Assembly: GCA_001986395.2 (NCBI GenBank)
Contig: MQVO02000001.1
Location: 2,232,001 to 2,296,000 of the forward strand
From: Irpex lacteus
Taxonomy: Eukaryota; Basidiomycota; Agaricomycetes; Polyporales; Irpicaceae
Reading direction: 5' to 3'
DNA length: 64,000 nt
This document shows, piece after piece, positions 13,136-24,626 of the stretch (position 1 is its first letter; each line of letters begins with the position of its first letter). The notes under the pieces are model-generated. The model was not told the DNA's origin. It made no database searches and saw only the letters and a list, made by a program, of their open reading frames with translations. The position numbers and the translations under genes were made by a program.

Positions 13136-13802
13136 TTATGAACCGATGTCTTCAGTTAAGTCTGTCACGTAATTTTCGAACGCAGCATTTGCGTCGCTAA
13201 CTAGTTTTCGCATGCTCGTAGTCGTCTTCTGCTCGGAGATGTGCCATTGGTAAGAGCATTACAAAATACCATCTCATGAGTTGTGCTCACCGCTGTCTCC
13301 GAAAGCACTCGTAGGCTTTCGTACAATAGCCCGTGAAGACCTTCAATATACTCCTTGATGTTTTTCGCATCCCCACGCCGACTCAGGATGCGCTGAAGCG
13401 TATTTGGCATCTTGGCATTCCCGTACACGGAGACTTGCTCCTGAAAGTCGATGTGTCGTTTTCGTAGCCTGCGTAGGGCCCACGACGTGAGTATTCACAT
13501 ATTGCAATGGGATTGCAAACCGAGGACAATCCTTCTACCCACCTCTCCACAGTTATTTCTAGGGCATAGAGCGTCCCTCCTTTCGCCGTACCAGACGTTT
13601 GTTCCATGACAACATCGAGATTTTGCCCTGTGCATTCCATCTCGCGAAGCTCTTTCATTGACTTCTCGAGCTCGTCTATCCTATCCTTTATATACGCTAC
13701 CAACTCTGCAGGCGCCTTCTTCTGGAAACTGCGGTGTATTTGTAACTTCTTCGTCGAACTCAAATCGTTTGCGGAAACGTGGTGAGCTTCAACGGTGGAC
13801 AT
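13136..13802 (-). CDS. Helical protein resembling MLKL/HeLo-like four-helix domain
   Basis: Starting from the ATG at 13802, exon 1 encodes a charged helix, ELVAYIKDRIDELEKSMKEL, and a second stretch LYALEITVERWVE. After an intron of about 55 bases, exon 2 encodes LRKRHIDFQEQVSVYG and the basic SRRGDAKNIKEYIEGLHGLL. The pattern of a helix ending in a brace-like element, followed by a basic loop and a final helix, resembles N-terminal MLKL-like domains found next to kinase or NLR genes in mushrooms. That assignment is inference from pattern only. The frame stops at 13201. Alternative splicing to a short last exon ending near 13136 (SDANAAFENYVTDLTEDIGS) is equally possible. An upstream exon may be missing. 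Confidence 0.4.
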
Positions 13803-13897
13803 CCTGGCCACACGAAGCCGTACACCTATCTCCTAAAATTCTTGAGCTCAAGAGCAACGCTATCGATATTGGTTTCCTGCGTACCGTTTCACCTTAG

Positions 13898-14267
13898 GCT
13901 GTACAGAGAGGCGGCCTGTAGCAGGACTATTACAGAATGTAGCCGGTGACTGGTACAGAAGGTGGGCTCAGAGGGATCTCATGTGAGAGGGTATAGATCG
14001 GGATATGGGGCATGGTCGTGCGGTTACGGCCGCTGAGTCTTTGTATTTCTGCATGAGTAGAACCGGCTGTTGCAACCGTTTAAGAACAAGCTGGCACGGA
14101 AATGCGGTCGCAGATGGCTTGACACATCGAAGCAAGGTGCCAAGCGCTGTTAAGAGGCCGCAGACGGGGTGTTACGGGTCCTAGTACGCTTACATAATCA
14201 GAGCCAGACCGTAAGTGCATGCACAAAGCGCGAATGCTACAGGCTTTGCGCCGAACATTCAGCTACA
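13898..14267. other. Upstream region of kinase-like gene 4
   Basis: Noncoding flank of the plus-strand gene at 14268. No clear TATA box was seen. Confidence 0.4.
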
Positions 14268-15770
14268 ATGCGTCCCCCCGTCAACCACGAACTTCTGGCA
14301 GAGATCGGAGAGAGCTTACTGCCCCATGAGCAGTCGTGGAAGGAGAAGTCAGAATGGTTCCAGTCAAAAGGGTACTTGTTTCGCCCCCGATTTCGTGAAG
14401 GTTGGGAGCCCTCATGGCGCACGAACGGTCGCTCTCCACAATTTTGTGAAGATTTTACAACACTTCCGGTAAATTTCTTCATTCTATGTTGGCTTGCAGT
14501 TTCTGAAACTATGCCGTAGCTGTCTCCCAACCTCATCGACGCGACCCGAAAATCCGATGGCAAGCTCGTTTATATCAAACGAGTAAAGACCGGTTCCTCT
14601 GAAGTCCAAATAGCTTCCAAGTTCTCGAAGGAACCGCTCTCCAATGACCCCTCTAATCATTGTGTACCGATATTGGAAACGCTGACGGATAACATCGACT
14701 CTGATATATCTTACCTCGTCATGCCATACCTTCGCCTGACGGACGACCCACCTTTCGACATTGTCAACGACATTGTTGATTTGGCCGATCAACTGTTCGA
14801 GGTATGTGCTCCCAGTGTCCTTATTCGTCGCGGATCTGCAATGATTAACGTTATAGCATTATATTAGGGACTGGCGTTCATGCATTCTCATAATATCGCA
14901 CACAGGTCAGTGGGTTGTTGAGCCGTAGCGAAATTATTGACTGTTATGCCAGAGACTGCGCCTACAAGAATCTGATGATGGACGCAACGTCAATGTACCC
15001 CAAAGGATTTCATCCTGTTGAAACAGACAAGAAACCCAACATGCGCGGCGAGGCACCGCATCATTCTAGGTTCACTACTCCCCGCTCCGTCAAATATTAT
15101 TACGTGGACTTTGGGATTTCCTCGCAGTTTACCTCTGACGATGAGGAACAAACGTCAAGACTGGTTGTAGGAACAGATGGTTTGGACGATGAAGTTCCCG
15201 AACTCTCTGACGTAACCCCATATGATCCGTTCAAGGTGGACGTGTTCATACTAGGAAACTACTTCAAACGCACAATTTTGAGAGTACGCTGTCCGTTTGC
15301 CCATGTTTTGTGGTGTTACTGACGTGTTGCAGTATTACGACAACGTTTCCTTCTTGTCACCATTGGTGGACATCATGACAGCTAAGGAGCCTGCAGCTCG
15401 TCCAGACGCTGCCACCATCATAGATCAGTGGAAACCCGTTAAACGAAATATCAGTCGTTGGGAGCGACTGCAGCCCTTGAAGTTGCGAACGGAATTTGAA
15501 GAGGCTGCGTCTTGCACCCTCTGGCCTCTGTTGCGTATAGGACCCATGTTGTTCCTTAAGGGATTGTTCTGCACTTCTACCTGGCTGCGAGATTTGGGCA
15601 CCCGTGTGTCATCATTGACCCCGAAACCATCGAGGTCCGACTTCTGGGTGCATTTGAAGAAGTCACCTTCGCGATCGAAATCACTCCCACAAAAGAATCC
15701 TGATCCACACACGCCATCGCGCATGCTTTCTAACTCGCCACCTCCCACCTCATGCTCCCCGTCGTCTTGA
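14268..15770 (+). CDS. Kinase-like protein with intact catalytic motifs, paralogue 4
   Basis: Five exons fit in phase: 14268-14468, 14520-14801, 14868-14905, 14953-15283 and 15333-15770, all GT-AG. Exon 1 has LPHEQSWKEKSEWF and RPRFREGWEPSW. Exon 2 has KLVYIKRVKTG, probably bearing the ATP-site Lys, and SYLVMPYLRLTDDPPF. The third and fourth exons join to give NIAHRDCAYKNLMMDA, a full HRD loop with Asn. YYYVDFGIS keeps DFG, and YDPFKVDVFILGNYF and ARPDAATII complete the C-lobe. It is the only one of the six paralogues here with both HRD-N and DFG intact, so a real kinase is plausible. The C-terminal tail is Ser/Pro/Lys-rich. It is probably soluble. Substrate and pathway cannot be told from sequence. 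Confidence 0.88.
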
Positions 15771-16420
15771 GCGTCACTCATGTTCTGGATCACTATCACT
15801 GCACCTTCATCTACGACGCTTGACGTGTACCGTCGTTATTTACCATTATCTTCGGCAGTTATACCCTTATATTCATCACATTCCAGACCACTTGACATAT
15901 CATGTACCTAGTACCTGCGCGACCGCGGAACATTTTGCCACCAGGGCCACTGCATGCACGGCTTGCTTCGGATTGTCACCAACGTGGCACGCATACCGCA
16001 TCGTGAGAAGGTTCACATCGAGTACCGTCCGGTAGGTTTATTGGCACCAGCCCATCATGCATCAGTAACGGGCGCGTTCACGTGTGCTCGTTTTCCAGGA
16101 GTGAGTGCACAGAGCGCTGAGACCTCTATCTGGGGAACCACCACGGAGAGGTTACATGGAGTGCTCATAATTACTACCAATCACAACCTTGCTTTTATCA
16201 GTCTGGTGACAAAGACCTCGCTCACCACAGTTTACTGTACCACACCTGCACACCTGAGCTTCTTTATTACGGCGCCACTCCCAAATTCCGCAAGTTGCCG
16301 AACCATTCAATGTGTAAATAATGACGACTCCGATAACGGATTTCGTCCTCCGATCGCTGTCGAATCGCTGTCACGGGCCTCCCACATCCCACATCCTGCA
16401 TCACAGTCTCAACCGGTAGA
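15771..16420. other. Spacer duplicated downstream of the next gene
   Basis: Contains a stretch (about 15.98-16.11 kb) that translates to IPHREKVHIEY. It has a diverged counterpart at about 17.78-17.89 kb, after gene 16421-17738 (VPYREKVHID). It appears to be part of a tandem duplication unit rather than a separate gene. Confidence 0.4.
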
Positions 16421-17738
16421 ATGCGTACTAGGACGAAGTTGTACTGGCACAAGGAAGTAGACGTCTCATTCAAAACGTTAGATGAGGCCAAAACATTCTG
16501 GATGACAAAGCAAAGCTTCTTCGAGGCCCGTGGATATGTTTTGGACCCTATACAGCATTCGCAAGATACAGTGAATCTGCGGGATTCTTCTCACACCACT
16601 GTCCCAATTCATTCCGACAGAGGTAGTAGTGCAGACAATCAGGTATAGTTTTGTTTAAGTTTTCATCTAAGATGTTATCCATATCAACGCGTATTGTTGT
16701 GGTACAGGATGTCTCGATCTGGACTTTCGCCACTAGGGTATCCGACAATCGACACGTCTGTATCAAATGCGTTGGAACGCTCAGTTGGGAGCTTCTTTTA
16801 TTGAACGTACTTCACGAGGGCGCTGGCCAGTTCGATGCAAGCAATCACTGTGTACCTGTACTAGAGGCTATACGTGACGACGAGCGGCAAGAAATATCCT
16901 ATCTCGTCATGCCTGCTCTTCGTGCCTTGGGTCCTATGTCATTTAGGACTGTAAATGATGTCCTAGAGTTCACGTCACAAGTGCTACTGGTGGGTTTCGA
17001 CGTTCAGTTTCTGGCTGGGAAGCTGAGTACTGATTGCCATGAGCAGGGGTTGAACTTTATGCATCGAAAAGCTGTAGCACATCGGTAAACTTCCACTATT
17101 ATCTTAGCGATCACGCTCACTTACGAATACTCCGCATGAATCGTTTCCAAAGCGATTGCTCGATGCATAAAATTATGATTGACCCATTCAAGCCCCACAC
17201 TGCTAAAAGACAACCTTCGCTTCTGCGAAGGTGGTTCAAATCAATGAAACAGGTTGCTACTTTGCGTCCGCCGAAAGAGGATAATCTATATGGTACGAGG
17301 TACTACTTCGTGGGGTTCGGCGGCACGATAGACTGCGCCGATGCGGACATTCTATGCGCAAGTGGAAGATATTCGAAAGACCAAGAACCTCCAGAATTTT
17401 CGGGCCCGTTCTGTCTATACAGCCCCCTCCTACTAGATATATTCCTGGTCGGAAATATGCTACTCCATGACTTTCTAGACGTGAGTTTGCTTTACATTTT
17501 TGTGCTTGAGATATGCAGGAAGCTAACTGTTGTAATGTGCAAGAAATACTCCAACGTCGATTTTCTCGAGAAGTTGATTACACGGATGGTGAAGATCACC
17601 CCCGGAGATCGCGGAGACGCGAAAGCGGTTCTGAGGATTTGGTTTACAATCCTTCCCCGAATTTCATCGAGCGAACGCCGGAAACGCTTGCGGATTCGCA
17701 CCAAGCCTCGAATCGAGCGTAAAATACGTATCCGCTAA
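16421..17738 (+). CDS. Kinase-like protein, degenerate, paralogue 5
   Basis: ATG at 16421. Exon 1 encodes the short N-terminal block with FWMTKQSFFEARGYVLDP. Exon 2 carries HVCIKCVGTLSWELLL and ISYLVMPALRALGPMSF. The mini-exon GLNFMHRKAVAH joins to RDCSMHKIMID, so HRD is present but the loop Asn is replaced by Lys. The DFG site reads GFG (YYFVGFGG), removing the metal-binding Asp. The C-lobe has YSPLLLDIFLVGNML, and the last exon KYSNVDFLEKLITRM ends in a highly basic tail before the stop at 17736-17738. The same exon plan and flanking homology with 14268-15770 point to tandem duplication followed by decay. Catalysis is unlikely. Confidence 0.78.
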
Positions 17739-18383
17739 CCAATCAAACATTCAATGTATCGGCATTGTTGTCAGACTTTTGAGCGCGTACCCTATCGCGA
17801 GAAGGTCCATATCGACTGAATCCAGGTAAGTTCACTGGATCTACTGCATCGGTATCTGGCCCATTCACATATGACTGCTTTCCAGCAGTTAGTGGTAGAA
17901 GGCGTCCCTACAACTTGAACGCCTGATTACCAGAGACGAATGATACTTAAGTTTAGTGTGACAGATTGGCGTGATTCTAGGTCTACTCTACTGTAGTTCT
18001 TGTAGTATGATCTCACAGCGCGCGTATTCGACAAACATCATCGCCGTAGCGTAAGCACCGAGTGTAATGGTTCCCGCTCAATACAAGGCAACATTCCAGT
18101 CAATAATGAGCAACATATTTTGAAGGGAATTTGGCTAAATTTCGTAAATCTACGTAGTCACCCATGTTGAATTGCTCTGATATAAGACTGCTGATGCTGA
18201 GACTTACGGACTATAACGACCTTTGCTGATTCTAGCGATACATGGGAAGAGATAGATGTTGTACAACAGCGCGGTACAAAACGGATCATGCATGAGTATA
18301 GAACGAGAAATGAGAAGACCATCGCCTGCGAGAGAAAATGTGATGAACATAAGAGTGTGATGAATACGGAAACATGAAGGATC
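17739..18383. other. Intergenic, partly duplicated spacer
   Basis: The first 150 bases match, with divergence, the 3' flank of gene 14268-15770. The remainder shows no gene. Confidence 0.4.
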
Positions 18384-20760
18384 TCATGAAGAAACGTCAA
18401 TTGTCGTGTGATCCAGGTTGATCTGAGACCAGCTCATGGGTGTTGGCATAGCAAGAGGCGGATTGGTTTGAGCAGCGTCCGGATTCCGTTTACAACGAGG
18501 TGGGCCGAGATCGAAGTTATGCGGCATACCGGATTGTGCCAGCTCGTCAGTCAACGAATGCCAGCCAGCTGGCGTCGTTCGACCCTCCGGACAGTTCTCC
18601 TGGTCCCCGGGATCGAAAACGTCAGGTTCGTAGTGTGAACAGTCGCAGGGTTCTGATAGGCTCGAGCACGAAGACTTGCTGGATAAAGTACGCCCACTAT
18701 CTGTCGCTAACGATGGCGTACGCGATGCCATAGGCCACGGCGACCACATCGATTGCTTGGGACTATAAGGGTTAGGCAGACTACTCCGGCAGGCGGCCAA
18801 AGGAGGGGCATGAGGCATGAGCATAGGTGGGTCGATAGGTTCAGGGGAGGACGTGAATCGTCGAAAACTGTCGTCATGGGGTAGGACATAGAGGGGCGGG
18901 GGCGATGGCTGACGCAGTGGTTCATAGGGCTCATCACTGGGTGCCGAAGTATATACGGGAGCATATCCCGGTTGATGTCTTTCCTTTGGTGGGATATATA
19001 AAGGGGGCGGAATCGGCAACTTCGTTGCATACTGTCGCGGTAGCCATGGGGTAGAGCTATTGTTTCTCAGGCCGTCTATAGAAGTGCGATAAGCAAGACA
19101 ACAATAACGGAAGAGAAACGCGACATACTGTCCGCCAGCAATTCATTCTGACCCTGAAAGATACGTATGACAAGATTTTCTTGCAGTTTTTTCCTTAAAA
19201 CCTTGAGACGCTGTTCGCAGTCTGATATGCGTTTCTGAGACGACTTTGTGACAGCAGACATGAGAGCCCTGCCTAAGGATCTCGGGTGAGTGAGGCATAA
19301 CAACATTAGGCAGAGAAACTCACTTGTGAGTGAATATCTCATATGCGCATCGAATGCGGCGGCACTTTGCACGACTAGCTTCGCGATCTCGAGAAGTACG
19401 TCCGTGGCTTCTGGTATAGCTTTCAGGTCGCGGCACTCCTTTGCATATGCCAGGGTCTCCTTGAGCTCCTGCGCAAGCTCGTTGGCTGAGTGATCAAGCG
19501 CATGTTGGTCTTTAAAGGCCTGAAGCGGACATTGAGCATCCAATGCCTGTGGACTACTATGTAGCGGCCTACCTTGTATACAGATCCAAGCACCATCCAA
19601 GCAACCTTGCACATGGGATGTATCTACTCAGCTGCTTAGATCATGTTAGATACCCGGAGGCAAAACGCATGCGCACCTCAACCAACCCGTCAACGATATT
19701 TACAACCTGGTCAAGGTTATCCACCGCGAATCCTATCAAACTCATCGCACTACTTTTTCGTTTGAGGTCACGATTGTTATCGTGCCTCTGTAATCTGTCT
19801 TGTGCGTGCTGGAGGAGAGTCTCGTGGCGGAACTTCGGCTCGAGCTCGAGAAGAACTCGAAACTCTAGATTATTCTCCCGCGAGTACACCGGGGATTGCA
19901 ACTTGTGAAGCGTATAGGCTAATAGCGCCAAGATATGATGAGTATCAGTACGAAGACAGTGGAAGCACACGCACGATTAGTGAGCACAGTTTGCAATTCC
20001 ATTTCCGTATCCCCACAACAGTGATTGTTGTTGCCAAATTTCGACAACACGACATGCTCTCTGTACACAGTAAACCTGATGGTCGACGATGCTCGGACCA
20101 TCCTAGAAATTACTATGAGAGAGCGCCTCCCGTGTTAAGACAGAAGACATACAACTGCAATGGCTTATCAAACACCCATTTCGGATTGAGCGTATCGATG
20201 CTATGAGATATCTCGGCTTGTTGCTCGCCGTCTATGGAAATTGTCACAAAACTATGCACCGGTCTGGGGATGTGGCGCTCCCGAAACCCGAATATTTCAA
20301 GTTCTGTACTCTGGTGATCAGCGCGCCGTATCCGCCAACCATGTTCATGTCGTCATACCTTGTACATGAGCGATAAGCTCTCTTTCACCTTGTCTGTTGG
20401 CGGTCCTATATAAGCCCGGTTAGCGCAATTCGGTAAGCGAGATCTCCAGGTACTAACATGGCGGCCAGGGGCAATGCGTAGGGTGAAGCTTGTGAAGGAT
20501 GAACGTTGTCCGGATGGGAGAAGTACGGGGACATTTTGAATGCCTTCAGACTTTTGCAATGCACATCGACCACAGAGTATCATACCACGCTGCAGACGTG
20601 CGTTAAGACCCTTGAAAGGCGTGGCAGAGGTATGTTCGCCGTTCTCATACTTCTTCCATGCCATCTGTACAGCATCATGATGGTGATCTCTCAATCGCCT
20701 CAATCGCCACGTACAATGGAAACTGGATGGTTTCATGGACGGAGATCGTTAAATCCCGTG
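18384..20760 (-). CDS. C2-domain and helical protein with PPxY proline-rich tail
   Basis: The exon chain reads from about 20.76 kb down to the stop at 18384-18386. A C2 module is clear after joining exons near 20.05-20.26 kb: FVTISIDGEQQAEISHSID, then NPKWVFDKPLQL and SSTIRFTVYREHVVL. A helical region follows, with LKETLAYAKECRDLKAIPEA, VQSAAAFDAHMRYSL and KRISDCEQRLKVLRKKLQE. This is the pattern seen between C2 and NACHT in mushroom NLR proteins. An intron then joins to a proline-rich tail with two PPLY motifs (18996-19007 and 18887-18898) and many Ser residues. No NACHT, kinase or WD40 follows. The segment at 20.35-20.76 kb may be a first exon group of this gene or a separate gene; the ATG is unresolved. 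Confidence 0.6.
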
Positions 20761-20799
20761 AATGATGCAGTTTCATTAGCCCCACTCACCTTTCACTGA

Positions 20800-21396
20800 A
20801 TTTCGGCGGCTCTCACCCTAAACCGCACGTCAATGGCCTACCATTCTGCAGCTCCCTACATCTTGCTACTCAAAGATTGTCAAATCACTAGCACTTCCAG
20901 ACAGAATCGCAGCCGCTGTAGTTCGTCACTGACGGTAGAATAGCTTGGAGTTCCTCAAGGCCGAGGCGGACGAAAGAGTTTTCGAAGAGAGTTTTTAAAT
21001 ATTCGGAACTTTGCGGATGCTTCCTTTATTACGTAAGCACCTTTTTCGAGCGTTACTAGTACTATGAGTACGAGTTCACCTTTTGCCACTTGCAAGTTGC
21101 AGCACGTATCGCTCATCGTATCTTATTAGATGTTGAGTACAGCTAGCTAGAGAAGATTATCACAAAACAGGCAAACAATCTACCTTTAGTGGTCTGCTTG
21201 CAACGCAGCGGCGCTGACCCTTCTATACGCAATCTCCTCGCGGTCAGCTGTCAATTGCTTCAGAACGGTGTTCGCATTGGATTTGCCTCCTGAGCGAGCT
21301 TTCCAGGCCTCCCAGCTAAGTATCTCGTTCATTTCCGTATTCAAACGCAAACTATTGTAATAGCCTACTAATACTCAAGTATATCATTCCCACCAT
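20800..21396. other. Intergenic, nothing recognised
   Basis: Lies between the start of the C2-helical gene and the 3' end of the TKL kinase gene. No supported feature. Confidence 0.4.
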
Positions 21397-24329
21397 TCAA
21401 GCACGTAGGATACGTTTTAACTCTTTGTAAACTTCATTGAACGCAGGGCGCTGCACACTCCCAGTAAGTGGTGCCCAACATCGCCTTGTGAGTTCCCATA
21501 TCGCGTCGCCTTCGGACCCTGACATCTCTTGAGGTCTTGAAGGGCGCCCGTATGTGCCATTTTCTCTACTGGTCACAAAATGAATGACGCTAAAGTCGTT
21601 CTCAATCTCGTGATGAGGAGGAAGTCCCCCAATAATCTAGAAGACAGTTCAGCCATTGACAGAGAAGTGCTAGGCAAGAAGTTGACACGCACTTCCACGC
21701 ATGTGCAGGCAAATGCGTAGATATCGCTCTGCATCGTGGGCCGGCCAGTGACAATATGCCCGTCGCCTTTGCCTTCTTCCCGGCGCAGGGCATCCATCTC
21801 TTCCTTGGCGCGTAGGTCTTTCAATGTACTCGGGACGATAAGCTCTGGTGCTGTCCACCGAACATTACCGGAGCGCATCGAGAAGTAGTTTCGACTAACT
21901 CCCGCGACGTAGACGGATAAACCGAAATCGGTAATCTTCGCATGCTCATCCGCTGTTACAATCACGTTGGGCTATAATGGGATGGTTAATACAGGGGCAT
22001 GTCAGGATAATACGACTATAAAACAACACTTGCCCCTCGTAAATCTCCATGTATAACTCCTTCACAATGGAGATACCACATTCCTTCCGCAATCTCCATG
22101 AGCTACAGCGGCCACCGTTAGTTCATACACATATTTTCAGAATGACACCTTACCAGGCGCTTTCGTATGGGCAAGCTCAGTCGTTCTCTAGCGTAAGCCT
22201 CTGAGCGCTGTGTAGCATTTTTTTCCTGGAATGAACCGAGAGACCATGCAGAGTGACCCTAAGTTTTCCACATCCGCACACCCCATAAACGTTAGTATAC
22301 GTTTATGATCCACAGTAGCCCAGGTGACTATCTCTAGTAGTAATTGCTTAATACGTAACGAGTCAGCTTAAAGGATTCACGAGTCTGGTATTGCTGAACG
22401 TACTGCTTTCACCTTCGGATCTCTAGGCATCGTCTTGAGCGCCTGACTGCATTTGATTACAACGTCTTCGGTTCCCTTGTAGACGCCTTTGTAAACATCG
22501 GCGTATGCGCCACTATCCAGCCTTCCCAGCGGTTGAATGTGACGGAGATATAGAACCGGAGGTAGTCTGCCTGCTTTTTGAACTAGACGTGTGAGTGTTC
22601 GCCGATAGTGTCTTCGTTCCTCATGACTAGTATGTGGTGCGCGAATCTCCTGATTGGGCAATTGGTCAGAGATACGGCACTAAAATCGATGAAAACTGAT
22701 GTACTTCATACATGATTTCCTCCACTGATTCTGCTTCTCTCCCTCGTGGCGATGCTAAAGTGTTCGTAAAAGGACGTGATTGCTCTGTAAGACCAGTTTC
22801 ATTGCCGACAAATCGCAACAAAATTTTGACTATATCTCCCCTTGACAGCGCAGTACCTGGCACCATCCATTTCTTGAGAAAGAACACAGCCACACGAAAG
22901 CGTACGCTAAAGATATTGAGCTGCCTTTCGGGATAGCCAATCCTTAGGTTTAGTCGAGTGATTAGATCGTCGTCCGATAACCCTATAACGGTCAAAATGA
23001 AGAGGTATCTCATCAAAAGGGGTTAACAAACGTACGTCCATGATCATACATGCAATCCTCCAAAAAGGTCGAAGCTTTGAACACCGCCACGAGAATATCG
23101 CCTCTTAATTGGTATGTATAGCGAGTGGAATCTCCTCTGTCCTTGGCGAACGAGCTCAAAAAGTCAGAGGACAAGCCAGCGTGAGAGAACTCTTTGGTCC
23201 AAAGAGCGTTGAGTACATTATGGCTTGAAGTTAGTCTCGACAGATTGCAACTATGAAGCGTCAGAAGTAGTTCTTTTAGTTGCTGTATTACGTCTTCTGC
23301 GGGATTTCGTTCGAATGTTGTCGCCGGATGAACTTTCCAGTGGTATCGTGCCAGTCGCGCAAGAATCACATGCGTCATTCTGATCATTGGAGGCTAGATA
23401 TTAAACAAACAAGTCAGATCATCGTCCCGTATGAGATAAGACACGAGATACATCGATAACTCACATGTTCCCTTCCGAACAATCTCTCTATTATGCCCAC
23501 GTACGCGTAATATATCTTTAGAAAACCAACACCCGTTGTGTCCGCGTCTGCCAGTGTGTAGTCGAGTGACGGGATCGGGGCACTTGGGGCTGCATAAAAT
23601 CGTGCTTCTTCTTCATCTTTCTCCGAAGGAACATTGATTTTGCAAACGGGTGTGAGGATCGCATCAGCGCGACTAAGTACTCGGGAGCTACGAGGTTGAT
23701 GGGCTTTTCTCCAGAGAGGTATGAAGACTTTCTCCTGATCGAGCATTCTGTCCTTAACTGATTGTTTTCAGCTGGAAAAATCGAGGATGTAGCAGCCTAT
23801 GGGCGACTTACTGATGTCTGCCAAGCTATCGAAGATTACAGTGGGCTCACTCTTCAAAGTGTACGTTGTCCCCTCATGAACAGCCGTGACCTCGAAGGTA
23901 ACACGTGTTGATGGACGCACAAGACTATGGCCCAAAAGTCATTCATGAGCAACTAATATGAAAGTAGATAAATATAATGACAAACTTACATATGTACACG
24001 ACGGTCCTGCCCCCCAAACCATTGTACACTCCCCGTAAAGCGTACGCCAGGCTTTTCGCCACTGTAAAACATGATTTGTTCTTGGGAGGCTGGGATCTCA
24101 GTGAATACACGAATCCGAGACGCTTGAAGCCCGTTGAAAAGCTTCCCTCCTAGCTCTATGCGTTGTTAACCGATGTCACCGAATCGGGTAGTGGATGCCT
24201 CAAACCTATGATGAAAAAATAAATCCACGCGCGCTGGTTAAAATCGCTGTATGGATGTGTGAATTAGTATTTGTCCGAGAAACGTTGGGCTAATGATTGA
24301 GGTACTTACCGTTTTGCCTGTATATCCAT
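21397..24329 (-). CDS. C2-like/helical/TKL protein kinase 2 (frame change in kinase domain)
   Basis: The candidate ATG at 24329 gives MDIQAKR before a GTAAGT donor. Exons near 24.15-23.82 kb encode a C2-like fold (KLFNGLQASRIRVFTEIP; LVRPSTRVTFEVTAVHEG). The helical middle spans about 23.75-22.70 kb. The kinase lobe has LDSGAYADVYKG and VVIKCS, then IVTWATVDHKRILTFMGC, a catalytic loop VIHGDLRG (about 22.05 kb), DFGLSVYVAGVSRNYFSM, TAPELIVP, SDIYAFACTC and a terminal RPAFNEVYKELKRIL ending at 21397. The intron after HGDLRG has a GC-AG boundary (GGGCAAGT donor). Between the hinge and the catalytic loop the frame breaks at a run of seven A (22218-22224). One extra base would restore continuity, so this copy is either a pseudogene or carries a homopolymer error. 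Confidence 0.7.
22218..22224 (-). other. A7 homopolymer at a frame change
   Basis: Seven A on the minus strand after the FIPG codons. Upstream frame reads into a stop about 15 codons later. The downstream coherent frame, which leads into RERLSLPIRKRL and the catalytic loop, is offset by one base. Confidence 0.6.
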
Positions 24330-24411
24330 TATTTACGTCCAGTGATAAAGATGAACGCTGTGCTTAATATGTCGCAGAAGATATACGGACGGACCAGCTG
24401 ATGGCCCGCGA

Positions 24412-24419
24412 CTTATATA
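24412..24419 (-). promoter_or_regulatory. TATA box of TKL kinase gene 2
   Basis: Reads TATATAAG on the minus strand, about 83 bases upstream of the candidate ATG at 24329. Confidence 0.45.
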
Positions 24420-24626
24420 CCCCAGAATGCTGCACGCGTCTTGCTAGATTGGGTCAGCTTGATGTAACGCCCAAGCGGATAGCCCTGCTATCAAAGAGTG
24501 ACCGAGGTCCCGCAAGAGCGGTAGTTAGCATCGTCATACAGAAAAGTTACTATTGTTCTTCATGCGCGAGATCAGAAACCAAGGACTCGGGCAAACTTTG
24601 TGAGCATAGATTTATCGTGAGCCCGA

